A DNA stretch of 64,000 bases from Roseibium album (GTDB lineage Bacteria; Pseudomonadota; Alphaproteobacteria; Rhizobiales; Stappiaceae), in contig CXTY01000013.1 of assembly GCA_001404055.1 (NCBI GenBank), forward strand, positions 1 to 64,000, read 5' to 3'. The notes beneath the pieces were generated by a model. The model searched no databases. It had not been told where the DNA came from and was given only the letters and a program-made list of their open reading frames with translations. Made by a program: the position numbers and the translations under genes. The first letter of the stretch is position 1. Each line of letters begins with the position of its first letter. Of the stretch, positions 45,731-53,257 are shown piece by piece.

Positions 45731-46879
45731 TCATAGCCCCGTCTTGTGGGCTCGGGACGTGAAGAAGATTCCGGAAGGGCTTTCTGCATCGATTTCGCCA
45801 CGCTTTTCAAATGTGCGGGTGTCATAAATCATGACTTTCCCGGCATCGCGGACGGAGATCCAGACTTCGTGGCCGCGCGGGGAAAACTCCATGTGAAGGA
45901 CCGCCGGTCCCGGCTTGAATTCATGGACAACTTCCTTGGTGAGTGTGTCAATCACCTGGATCGTGTCGTTGAGCGGATGCGCGAAATTCACCCAGACCTG
46001 GCGACCGTCCGGCCGTGCCATGGCAAAAACAGGCTGACCATAGGTGTCTGTTCTTCCGGTCTCCGCCAAAGATTGACCGTCAATCCAAAGAACTTGATGA
46101 TGTCCGACCGCGGGCAGGACGAACTCGCGCCCTGCGCGAGCCCAGCCTTCAAGATGGGGCATTTTGTAGACTGGGAGATCCTGCTGTCCGCGGCCATAGT
46201 CTGGCAGCACGCGAATGGGCTTTGGCTCTGGGTTCCAAAGGTCGAGTGCTGTCAGACCGTCTTCACCAAAGAGGCCTGTAATATAGAGGCGCCCGTCTCC
46301 GGTGATCAGCGCATCGTAGGGGTTCGCGCCGATTTCAGTGATTTTGGTAATTTGGGGTCCGCCGGATGACATGTCCGTAATCCAGGTTTCTCCTTCATCC
46401 CAGAGTGTAAAGACAAACTTGCGGCCCGGTGCATCTACCAGACCGATTGTTTTGGATCCTGTTGGAATGTCGGCGACCATTTCGAGCGTCTCGGCATCGA
46501 AAATCCGCACACCACCGGGTTCATAGTTCGAGACAGCTACCAAAGTGCCGTCATCGGAAATTGCGCCGCCGATGGCGTTGCCGGACTGAACAACTCTGCC
46601 TGCGATTTGCTTTTCAACGATGTCAACTTTGGTCAGACCGCCGTCGCGTCCGAACACATAGGCGAACCTTTGGTCCGGTGAGTAGACGAGACTTGCATGG
46701 GAAAGATCTCCCAGACCGGTTATCCGTGTGACTGAAGCTCGCTCGGATTGATCAACGAGAAGAAGTGACCCGCTGGCACGTTCGACAACCAGTCCAAGAT
46801 CACCAGTACTGACGATGGTTTCTGCCCGAAGGCTTCCGACCATCAGAATTGCCAGGATGGCGCTGCCAAACCATTTCAT
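45731..46879 (-). CDS. nirF: NirF, heme d1 biosynthesis dehydrogenase
   Basis: A 382-residue periplasmic propeller protein with a Sec signal (about 1-19), lacking a cytochrome c domain. It acts late in heme d1 synthesis on a d1 precursor. GLGDLSHASLVYSPDQRFAY and FGRDGGLTKVDI, then SPRGHEVWISVRDAGKVMIY, are propeller blades shared with NirN and NirS. It overlaps nirC by 4 bp. Confidence 0.92.
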   Translation of the reverse strand: MKWFGSAILAILMVGSLRAETIVSTGDLGLVVERASGSLLLVDQSERASVTRITGLGDLSHASLVYSPDQRFAYVFGRDGGLTKVDIVEKQIAGRVVQSGNAIGGAISDDGTLVAVSNYEPGGVRIFDAETLEMVADIPTGSKTIGLVDAPGRKFVFTLWDEGETWITDMSSGGPQITKITEIGANPYDALITGDGRLYITGLFGEDGLTALDLWNPEPKPIRVLPDYGRGQQDLPVYKMPHLEGWARAGREFVLPAVGHHQVLWIDGQSLAETGRTDTYGQPVFAMARPDGRQVWVNFAHPLNDTIQVIDTLTKEVVHEFKPGPAVLHMEFSPRGHEVWISVRDAGKVMIYDTRTFEKRGEIDAESPSGIFFTSRAHKTGL

Positions 46880-47181
46880 TTCAGGTCTCCATGCAACAGG
46901 TATTCCGCAATCTTCTTTGCATCCGCTTCGCTCATCAGTGGGCGCCAGGGAGGCATGGCCGTGTCCGGAATTCCGTCCAGAACAATCGTGGAAAGAGTGC
47001 TGACGTCGTAATGTGAAAGTGCGTTCGGTCGGATATCAGGCCCTAATCCCCCCTTGAGGGTGAGGCCGTGACAGGAGCCGCAATCCTGATGTACGAGATT
47101 GATCAGGGCGTCAGAAGAGCTCGTCTCTCCGGCGAATGCCGGGCTGCAACAAATGGCCAGCAGGACGAACACGCTACGCAT
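46876..47181 (-). CDS. nirC: NirC, periplasmic cytochrome c
   Basis: A 101-residue monoheme cytochrome with a Sec signal (about 1-17) and CGSCH (Cys34-His38). The axial Met is probably in DTAMPPWRP. It can donate electrons to NirS or take part in heme d1 maturation. It overlaps nirE by 8 bp. Confidence 0.9.
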   Translation of the reverse strand: MRSVFVLLAICCSPAFAGETSSSDALINLVHQDCGSCHGLTLKGGLGPDIRPNALSHYDVSTLSTIVLDGIPDTAMPPWRPLMSEADAKKIAEYLLHGDLK

Positions 47182-47971
47182 GGGCTTGCTGTCCAGTCAG
47201 TGGCGCGTTTTCCACCACATTCAGAAAGTCATCTGTTGCTTGCGGCCACTCGGCACTCAGCGTGACAACCTTGCCTATGACGAACAGAACCGGGGCGGTC
47301 AATGCCGCGTCGCGTGTGTCAGGTGCAATTCGGCCAAGTTCTGAAAAGAGCCTGGTTTCACGCGGTGTTGTCGCGTTGGCAATTGCCATGACTGGAGTTG
47401 TTTCACTCAACCCTTCGGCAACAAGGCGCATGGCGATCTGGCCGATATTGGCGACGCCCATATACACGACAAGGGTTGTTTCCTCACTGGCCAGGCTTTT
47501 CCAATCCAGGTCGAGCGTTCCATTGGCTTGTCGGTGGCCTGTGACATAACGCACACCGGTTGCCAGGCCTCTGTGTGTCAAAGGAATGCCGCTTGCCGAT
47601 GCTGCCCCCTGTGCGGCTGTAATGCCCGGGGCGTATTCCACCGGAATGCCGAGGTTCGACAGGTGGGCCGCTTCTTCCGAGCCGCGCCCGAAAATTAAAG
47701 GATCACCGCCCTTGAGACGGGCAACCGTCCGGCCGTCCTGTGCCAGCTCGGCGAGAATCTCGTTTATTCTTTCCTGGGGGACCGGATGACTGTCTGGCGA
47801 TTTACCGACCGAGATTTTCTCCACGTTTTGGGGAGCCAGGGCCAGAATTTCAGGAGAAACAAGCCGGTCGAAAACAACCACGTCTGCCTCTTGAATCATG
47901 CGGTGTGCCCGCAACGTCAAAAGCTCAACATCGCCGGGTCCGGCTCCAATCAGAAAGACTTTACCAGTCAT
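47174..47971 (-). CDS. nirE: NirE, uroporphyrinogen-III C-methyltransferase
   Basis: A 265-residue SAM-dependent methyltransferase making precorrin-2 for heme d1. The N-terminal GAGPGDVELLTLRAHRMI and LKGGDPLIFGRGSEEA are the SUMT signatures; SGIPLTHRGLATGVRYVTGH follows. GAGG lies 6 bases before the ATG at 47971, which I prefer over an upstream in-frame ATG at 48055. No precorrin-2 dehydrogenase is present in the window, so that step is served elsewhere. Confidence 0.93.
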   Translation of the reverse strand: MTGKVFLIGAGPGDVELLTLRAHRMIQEADVVVFDRLVSPEILALAPQNVEKISVGKSPDSHPVPQERINEILAELAQDGRTVARLKGGDPLIFGRGSEEAAHLSNLGIPVEYAPGITAAQGAASASGIPLTHRGLATGVRYVTGHRQANGTLDLDWKSLASEETTLVVYMGVANIGQIAMRLVAEGLSETTPVMAIANATTPRETRLFSELGRIAPDTRDAALTAPVLFVIGKVVTLSAEWPQATDDFLNVVENAPLTGQQAHA

Positions 47972-48179
47972 GAAAGACCTCGTTTCTCCAGGAAACTTTT
48001 GGATGATTGGTTCATTGAAAAACGCCCCTGAGACCAAGGCTGCGGTCAGGCACACATCGCGCTGACAAAGCTGAGAATGGCGGAAGGCGTTTCATGGGAG
48101 CATGATTGCCCAATTCGAGCCGGAACAGCTTGATTATGGTCAAGCATTTGCCGCCTGTTTTCAGATTTTTTCAATCCGA

Positions 48180-48599
48180 TCACGGAACCACTTTCACCAT
48201 TCCGATCATTTCCTGTGTTTCCCAATGAGGTCCGCACAGGTAGTTCTGCGAACCGGAAACAAGAAAGGTGAATTCGAAATTTTCTTCAGGAAACAGCCTG
48301 TCGGATTCCGGAACCTGTAAGTCCTTGAGAACCACGCTGTGGCTTGTCCGCTTGTCCACGTTGACCCATCGAACAGTCGTGCCAACAGGAACAGTGAGCT
48401 GTTCGGGGCAGAACCTGTATTTGTACATCTTGACGATTTTCACGCCCTCCTCTTGCGAGGACGGATGCCCGAACATGTCAACATAGCGCTCTTCAGCCTT
48501 GGCACAGATTGTAGCGTCTTTTTCGTTCGCCGAAGCAGTGGGACAAACAGTCAGAGGCAGAAGAAGGGCCAAGGGAAGACAGTAGGTTTTTAAAAACAT
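48180..48599 (-). CDS. Cupredoxin (type I copper) protein of the nir operon
   Basis: A 139-residue protein with a Sec signal ending near TASANE. The type I copper ligands are visible in the pattern His (RTSHSVVL), Cys (YLCGPH), His (GPHWE) and Met (QEMIGM). An additional Cys pair (ATICAKAEE, YRFCPEQ) may form a disulfide. It could carry electrons to NirS or NorC, or bring copper to NosZ. It is 62 bp from the nirT stop. It is longer than pseudoazurin and not clearly that family. Confidence 0.75.
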   Translation of the reverse strand: MFLKTYCLPLALLLPLTVCPTASANEKDATICAKAEERYVDMFGHPSSQEEGVKIVKMYKYRFCPEQLTVPVGTTVRWVNVDKRTSHSVVLKDLQVPESDRLFPEENFEFTFLVSGSQNYLCGPHWETQEMIGMVKVVP

Positions 48600-48623
48600 G
48601 GGGTAGCTCCCTTGCAATAGTGT

Positions 48624-48654
48624 CAGGGGTGGATCTTAGAAAAAGCCACCCCTG
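48624..48654 (-). promoter_or_regulatory. Stem-loop between nirT and the cupredoxin gene
   Basis: CAGGGGTGG and CCACCCCTG give a 9-bp stem with 13-nt loop, in the 61-bp gap. On the minus strand no T run follows, so it is probably an RNA-stability or processing element rather than a terminator. Confidence 0.5.
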
Positions 48655-48660
48655 TTTGAG

Positions 48661-50457
48661 TTACTGCTTGGTCACGTCAATCTGTGCGGTGTCATCGTCC
48701 AATGCCAGGCTGGTATTCAGCGTGACATGGTGGAACCGTGCAGCCGCAAAGTCGTCGTGAATGGCAATACCAACCGTGTAGGTCTTGCCCGGCTCCAGAG
48801 GAACGTCGCCTGGTGCGCCGGAATTAAGGGGCCTTGAGAAGACAACGGTCCAGATGCCGCCAGACAAGCTGGCCTCAGCCTCCATCTCGCCTTCATTGGC
48901 AATCCGACGCTCAAGGAGATATCCGTTACTTGCAGTACCGTCCGCGTAGACCCGAAGAAGGTCCAGGTAGGTGCCTTCATCGCGTAGCTGGTCGACTTCT
49001 TCAGCAGTCTTCAGCTTGTCCCAGCCACCTTGGGCCTTACCTCTTCTGCCTCGAACCTCAACCTTTGTGCGGCTTTCGGTCAGATACTTCGTTATCGTAT
49101 CTTTGGCCTGAAGCTGCGTTGCCACGTCAACATTCGAAGCGATTGCCTCCGGACCGGGATCAAAAGGCATGTAGGTGTTGTCGGCATGACATGATGACCA
49201 GCAACCCGTTGTTTCACCCATCTCGATACCAGTACCTGCGATCATCATCGCAACCTTGATCTGGTTGTCGGGATCCATCTTGCCGCCTTCAACGAAGGGG
49301 ACGGGGTTGTGTCCGGCATCCGGCCACTGGATTTTCACATAGATGTTTTCTTCATCATGCGTGGCCTGAACGCTTGCGTTGATCGTGCCACGTTTGCCGG
49401 GGATCGGTGTTGGTTCCAGTTCACCTCCGGCCACGATCTTGTCACCGATCATTTCCAGTTCGGCTGCATGACATGTGGTACACGCGTCTCCGCCCTTGGT
49501 AAGCGGACGTGCGCCGCCGTGGGTCTTGCCGTTTTGCACCCATTCAAAGGACGCTTGTCCCGGGTAGAAAAGGGTCAAATCGGTCGATGGGACGGTGTTC
49601 CAGTCGACATTCAGTGCGACGTTGCCACCACCGCCTGTATCAGCTGACGTGCCGCTTGTTCCACTGGCTGATTTTGCTTGTTCTTCAGCGCGTACTGCTT
49701 CAACTGCCGTAGCAATCTGGGCTTGAACTGCTTCATGTTCTGCTTTTTTTGCAGCCTTTGCTGCTGCAGCTTCCTGCGTTTCCTTTTCCGTGATGCGGGC
49801 AAGGCTGGCCAGATACGCTTCCGGTACCTTTCTCGCAAATGCCGGGTTCGGAGCTTCCAATTTTTCCAGGTAATCGGGATCAGCACGATCACGCACATTG
49901 GTGTGTGCAATGCCCTTGTGGCAATCGATACAAGTCTGTCCCGTTTTGATCGCATTGAGGTGCTGTTGGCGCGCACGTGGTTTCTGAAATTCGGGCATCA
50001 TGGATTCAAAACCATGGCAATTGCGGCACTCAACAGAGTCCGTAGCTTTCATCCGCTCCCATTCATTCATGGCAAGATGCAGACGCTTGGCATCGAATTT
50101 TTCAGGCGTGGAAATGGTGCCGGTCATCTTACCCCAGAGTTCCCTGGAGGCCTTCACCTTGCGGATAACCTTGTGGACCCAGTCTTTCGGCACATGGCAA
50201 TCAGAACAGACCGCACCGACGCCGGAACGGTTCACGTCGTGGATCGTGCCCTTGTATTCCTGATAAACAAAATCATTCATCTCGTGACACGAGATGCAAA
50301 ATTCTTTGGTGTTGGTGGCTTCCATTACAGTGTTGGCCCCGCCCCAGAAAACAATGCCGGCGATAAATGTTGCCGCGACACCTCCAATGGGCATTCCCCA
50401 AAGTAGGTATCTGCGCCAGATCGGCTTTTTCTGGTCGCCTTGGCTGCTCTTGGTCAT
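48661..50457 (-). CDS. nirT: NirT-like tetraheme cytochrome fused to an ethylbenzene-dehydrogenase-like heme domain
   Basis: A 598-residue protein. One transmembrane anchor (about 16-38) leads a NapC/NirT module with four CxxCH sites (His58, His88, His148, His180) that would take electrons from quinol. An Ala/Lys/Glu-rich linker (about 224-263) joins it to a C-terminal part with CTTCH (326-330) and an unusual CX3CH, CWSSCH (419-424). That part resembles the heme-binding domain of ethylbenzene dehydrogenase (PF09459-type). It follows nirS and likely feeds NirS or the cupredoxin. Plain NirT proteins are about 200 residues. GGAG precedes the ATG. The family call for the second half is by eye. 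Confidence 0.72.
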   Translation of the reverse strand: MTKSSQGDQKKPIWRRYLLWGMPIGGVAATFIAGIVFWGGANTVMEATNTKEFCISCHEMNDFVYQEYKGTIHDVNRSGVGAVCSDCHVPKDWVHKVIRKVKASRELWGKMTGTISTPEKFDAKRLHLAMNEWERMKATDSVECRNCHGFESMMPEFQKPRARQQHLNAIKTGQTCIDCHKGIAHTNVRDRADPDYLEKLEAPNPAFARKVPEAYLASLARITEKETQEAAAAKAAKKAEHEAVQAQIATAVEAVRAEEQAKSASGTSGTSADTGGGGNVALNVDWNTVPSTDLTLFYPGQASFEWVQNGKTHGGARPLTKGGDACTTCHAAELEMIGDKIVAGGELEPTPIPGKRGTINASVQATHDEENIYVKIQWPDAGHNPVPFVEGGKMDPDNQIKVAMMIAGTGIEMGETTGCWSSCHADNTYMPFDPGPEAIASNVDVATQLQAKDTITKYLTESRTKVEVRGRRGKAQGGWDKLKTAEEVDQLRDEGTYLDLLRVYADGTASNGYLLERRIANEGEMEAEASLSGGIWTVVFSRPLNSGAPGDVPLEPGKTYTVGIAIHDDFAAARFHHVTLNTSLALDDDTAQIDVTKQ

Positions 50458-50584
50458 GTCCAGGCTCCGTCTTGGGTTTCTTCGTCGACCCTTTTTCGTC
50501 GGGCCGTCAGCGGTCGGAATTCAAGATGCTGGGAGAGGGTCCTCGATCTCCTGCTGGTCTCAGCCCTGGCAGTCCCGACATCTG

Positions 50585-50621
50585 TGGCAAAAAAGAAGGG
50601 CGTGCGTGTTGCCGCCCTTCT
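50585..50621 (-). terminator. Rho-independent terminator after nirS
   Basis: On the minus strand AGAAGGGCG and CGCCCTTCT pair across a 10-nt loop, followed directly by a run of T residues. It is the third of three hairpins in the nirS-nirT gap and probably ends much nirS transcription. Confidence 0.75.
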
Positions 50622-50631
50622 GATGCGCGTT

Positions 50632-50676
50632 CGATCAACTTCAATCATGCGAAAGAAAAAGAGGTGAAGTTGATCG
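50632..50676 (-). promoter_or_regulatory. Second nirS-nirT intergenic hairpin
   Basis: CGATCAACTTCA (50632-50643) and TGAAGTTGATCG (50665-50676), a perfect 12-bp stem with a 21-nt loop; no T run follows. Confidence 0.65.
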
Positions 50677-50693
50677 CTCCTGGGAGGTCCGAA

Positions 50694-50721
50694 CAACCTG
50701 CGTTCCAAGGAACGCAGGTTG
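50694..50721 (-). promoter_or_regulatory. First hairpin after nirS
   Basis: CAACCTGCGTTCC and GGAACGCAGGTTG, 13-bp arms with a two-base centre, starting 13 bp after the nirS stop. It is not followed by T residues and may stabilise the nirS 3' end. Confidence 0.65.
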
Positions 50722-50733
50722 CTCGAAGTCACA

Positions 50734-52410
50734 TCAGGTGACGTGGTTCGAACGGTTGTAGACGTTGAATTTACCGGTTGGGGCGTAGAGGCCCTTGATC
50801 CGTGTTTTTTCTTCAAGCGTCTCGGCATCAAAGATGACGATCTCGCCGTTCGGCTCCTTGGAGTCCGACAGGTTCCACTTGGAAACCCAGACTTCGGTGC
50901 CGTCCTGGTTGAACTCGAAGTGGACGGCAGCGCTGCCCTCATCTTCGGTGATCTGGATCGTTTTCACGATCTCACCAGTCTCTTTCGAGATGACCTGCAC
51001 CGATTGCTGAATTTCAGGCTCTGGGTGCTTGGTCTGGTCAGCCCATACGTATTTCGAGTTTGGATGCGTCCTGATGAACAGGCCGGCACCATCGGTTTCG
51101 ACTTCGTAGCAGACTTTCCAGGCATCGTCCGGGCGACTTTCAGGGTCATTGCCCCAAACCGTCACGGTGCCCACACCAAGGTGAGTCGTGCCGGCAACCG
51201 GACCACAGTTCGGGTCGTTCCAGTTAGCGCCCGGGCCGGGATGCGGCAGGGCGGCGGTGTCGATCATGGCCTCAAGCTTGCGCTCTTTGGTATCAACGAC
51301 AACCATCTTGTTCGACGCATTTGCAGCGATCTGGAAGTACCGGCCTGTCGGGTCAAAGAAGCCGTCATGCAGGAACTTGGCAGAATCGATCTTGTCGATG
51401 CGCAGATTGTCCAGATCGGAATAATCGACCTGCCACATCTGGCCCAGTTCTTTCACGGCAACCAGCCAGGTTGGCTCGTTCGGAGTGGTGTAGATGGCAG
51501 CCACGCGGCTTTCTTCCACATAGTCTCCGTCAACGTTCATGCCACGTGTGGACACGACCTTGAGCGGTTCCATGGTCTTCGCATCAACGATAGCGAAGTG
51601 CGGAGGCCAGTAACCACCACCGATCACATATTTCCCGTCGCCGGAGATGGCAACGTCGCGTGCGTCGTAGGCAACTTTCACTTCCGAAACCAGCATCTTG
51701 TCCGGCGTTTGCCAGAGGTCGATCTTGGTCATCTTGCCGTCGCGACCCATGGTGTACCAGAAGCGACCCGGGTTATCCGGCTCTTCCAGGTTATGGTGCT
51801 CGGACGCTTTGATCACATGCACCGCATAGCCGGTTGGGATGTGAGCCAGGACTTCCTTGGTGTCACCGTCGATGATGGCAACCTTGCCGACGTCACGCTC
51901 GATAACGACGAAGAAGTTTTCCCAATTCCGGCCATGCAAAGGCTTGGTCGGATAATCCTTCTCCTCGATATAGATCTTGCGTGTCTGCTTCATCTGAGCG
52001 AGCGACATCTCGGGAGGCTTGGGTGCCTCCATCATGATGTAGGTCGCCATGTCCTTGATTTCCTGCTCGGACATGATGTCCGAGAAGTTGTTCATGCCGC
52101 CTTCGGTGCCCCAGGAAATGATCTTTTCGAGACGTTCCTGGCCAAGCTTCAGCGTACCGCCTTCAGTGACTTTTCCGTCAGCAGCCGTCTTCTTCCAATG
52201 AGGCTCCAGATTCTTACCGGTCGCACCCTTTCGAAGAACGCCATGGCAACCGGCGCATTGCTCAAAGTAGAGCTGCTTGGAACTTTCAAAAGCCTCTTCG
52301 CTTAAGGTTGGACCTTCGGCAAAGGCAGGCGCTGTCACGCTGCCCAACAACAGCGCGAGGCTGGCCGCTAACGCGTGGCCGGACCTTTCTTTCTTCCTTG
52401 GATGTGACAT
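50734..52410 (-). CDS. nirS: Cytochrome cd1 nitrite reductase
   Basis: Reduces nitrite to NO in the periplasm. At 558 residues with a Sec signal (cleavage near APAFAEG), it has a cytochrome c domain with CAGCH (Cys52-His56) and an eight-bladed heme d1 propeller, where FLHDGFFD and LPHPGPGANW carry likely d1-pocket histidines. I chose the ATG at 52410 with GGAG 7 bases before it; the frame stays open upstream to 52746 but without signal or ribosome site. It heads the nir operon, is preceded by a box at 52472, and diverges from norC. Confidence 0.97.
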   Translation of the reverse strand: MSHPRKKERSGHALAASLALLLGSVTAPAFAEGPTLSEEAFESSKQLYFEQCAGCHGVLRKGATGKNLEPHWKKTAADGKVTEGGTLKLGQERLEKIISWGTEGGMNNFSDIMSEQEIKDMATYIMMEAPKPPEMSLAQMKQTRKIYIEEKDYPTKPLHGRNWENFFVVIERDVGKVAIIDGDTKEVLAHIPTGYAVHVIKASEHHNLEEPDNPGRFWYTMGRDGKMTKIDLWQTPDKMLVSEVKVAYDARDVAISGDGKYVIGGGYWPPHFAIVDAKTMEPLKVVSTRGMNVDGDYVEESRVAAIYTTPNEPTWLVAVKELGQMWQVDYSDLDNLRIDKIDSAKFLHDGFFDPTGRYFQIAANASNKMVVVDTKERKLEAMIDTAALPHPGPGANWNDPNCGPVAGTTHLGVGTVTVWGNDPESRPDDAWKVCYEVETDGAGLFIRTHPNSKYVWADQTKHPEPEIQQSVQVISKETGEIVKTIQITEDEGSAAVHFEFNQDGTEVWVSKWNLSDSKEPNGEIVIFDAETLEEKTRIKGLYAPTGKFNVYNRSNHVT

Positions 52411-52471
52411 TTTCAAACTCCAAATGCAGGTGAGGCACTCGGGAACGTCGTGGATTCGTTGCTCTGCTTCC

Positions 52472-52485
52472 TTGACTTTCGTTAA
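52472..52485 (-). promoter_or_regulatory. NnrR-type box upstream of nirS
   Basis: TTGAC-TTTC-GTTAA on the plus strand, 61 bases before the nirS start. It departs from RTCAA in the second arm in the same way as the norC box. Confidence 0.65.
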
Positions 52486-52708
52486 GCAGAATTCTTGGAA
52501 GATATTGAAATCAAGGGTGTTTTTAATATATTCATTTGAATTGAATGATTCTAAGTAGCTGAAAAATGACGCAAAATCGGTATGCGCATCATCATGATGG
52601 TCAAGATTGTCGCAGGTGAAGTCTACTTTGATGAATGACTTTGCTACGAGCGCCTCCTCGCTCAAAAGCGTGAATAATTTGCTGATAGTCGACATCGAAA
52701 TCTGCTGC

Positions 52709-52722
52709 TTGACTTTGGTTAA
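52709..52722 (+). promoter_or_regulatory. NnrR-type box upstream of norC
   Basis: TTGAC-TTTG-GTTAA, 62 bases before the norC start. The core is shared with the nirS box except for one spacer base. Confidence 0.65.
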
Positions 52723-52784
52723 GGAAATACATCCGCGCCCTGTCACCCTCTCGCCATAATCAACACGGCGGAAAGGAGCGCGTA

Positions 52785-53237
52785 ATGCGCGAAGTCATGA
52801 CAAAAAGCATGGCCCGAAACATATTTTATGGCGGGTCACTGTTCTTCATCATCATCTTCCTGGGCCTATCGGTTCACAGCCACCTCTACATCACCGGGAC
52901 ATCGAGCAATCATGATTCCCTGACGGAGAGTGTTGCTGCCGGTAAGCGGGTCTGGGAAGACAAGGCATGCATAAACTGCCACACGATTCTGGGAGAAGGC
53001 GCTTACTTTGCGCCGGAAGTCGGCAACGTGATGACGCGCTGGGGTGTCCTGGACGACCCGGATGCAGCTTTCGATACGCTGAAAGGTTGGATGGAAGCCA
53101 TGCCGACCGGAATCGAAGGTCGCAGGCAGATGCCTCAATTCAATCTGACAGATGAAGAGATTCGCGATCTGGCGAACTTCCTGATCTGGACCGACAACAT
53201 CGACGCCCAGGACTGGCCGCCGAACGACGCCGGCTGA
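52785..53237 (+). CDS. norC: Nitric oxide reductase subunit C
   Basis: A 150-residue membrane-anchored cytochrome c bringing electrons to NorB. One anchor segment (about 13-34) precedes the heme site CINCH (Cys62-His66); the axial Met is probably in RRQMPQFNLTDEE. GGAG lies 6 bases before the ATG at 52785; an in-frame Met also lies 4 codons on. norB follows 20 bp downstream. Confidence 0.95.
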   Translation: MREVMTKSMARNIFYGGSLFFIIIFLGLSVHSHLYITGTSSNHDSLTESVAAGKRVWEDKACINCHTILGEGAYFAPEVGNVMTRWGVLDDPDAAFDTLKGWMEAMPTGIEGRRQMPQFNLTDEEIRDLANFLIWTDNIDAQDWPPNDAG

Positions 53238-53257
53238 TCCGAAAGCGAAAGGAACGT

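Larger units (their letters stand above)
52411..52784. other. nirS-norC divergent control region
   Basis: This 374-bp gap holds no supported gene. The two NnrR-type boxes lie at mirrored positions near each start, and the ~220 bp between them is comparatively AT-rich. Confidence 0.6.

Noticed and set aside
48056-48179. Extra gene between the cupredoxin and nirE
   Set aside because: Only an in-frame extension of nirE without ribosome site; nirE starts best at 47971.
50719-52305. 528-residue open frame antisense to nirS
   Set aside because: It is a long shadow of a high-GC gene; nirS has clear cytochrome cd1 motifs on the other strand and this frame has no family resemblance.
52411-52746. In-frame upstream extension of nirS (112 residues)
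   Set aside because: It lacks a ribosome site, would bury the Sec signal, and covers the control region with both boxes.
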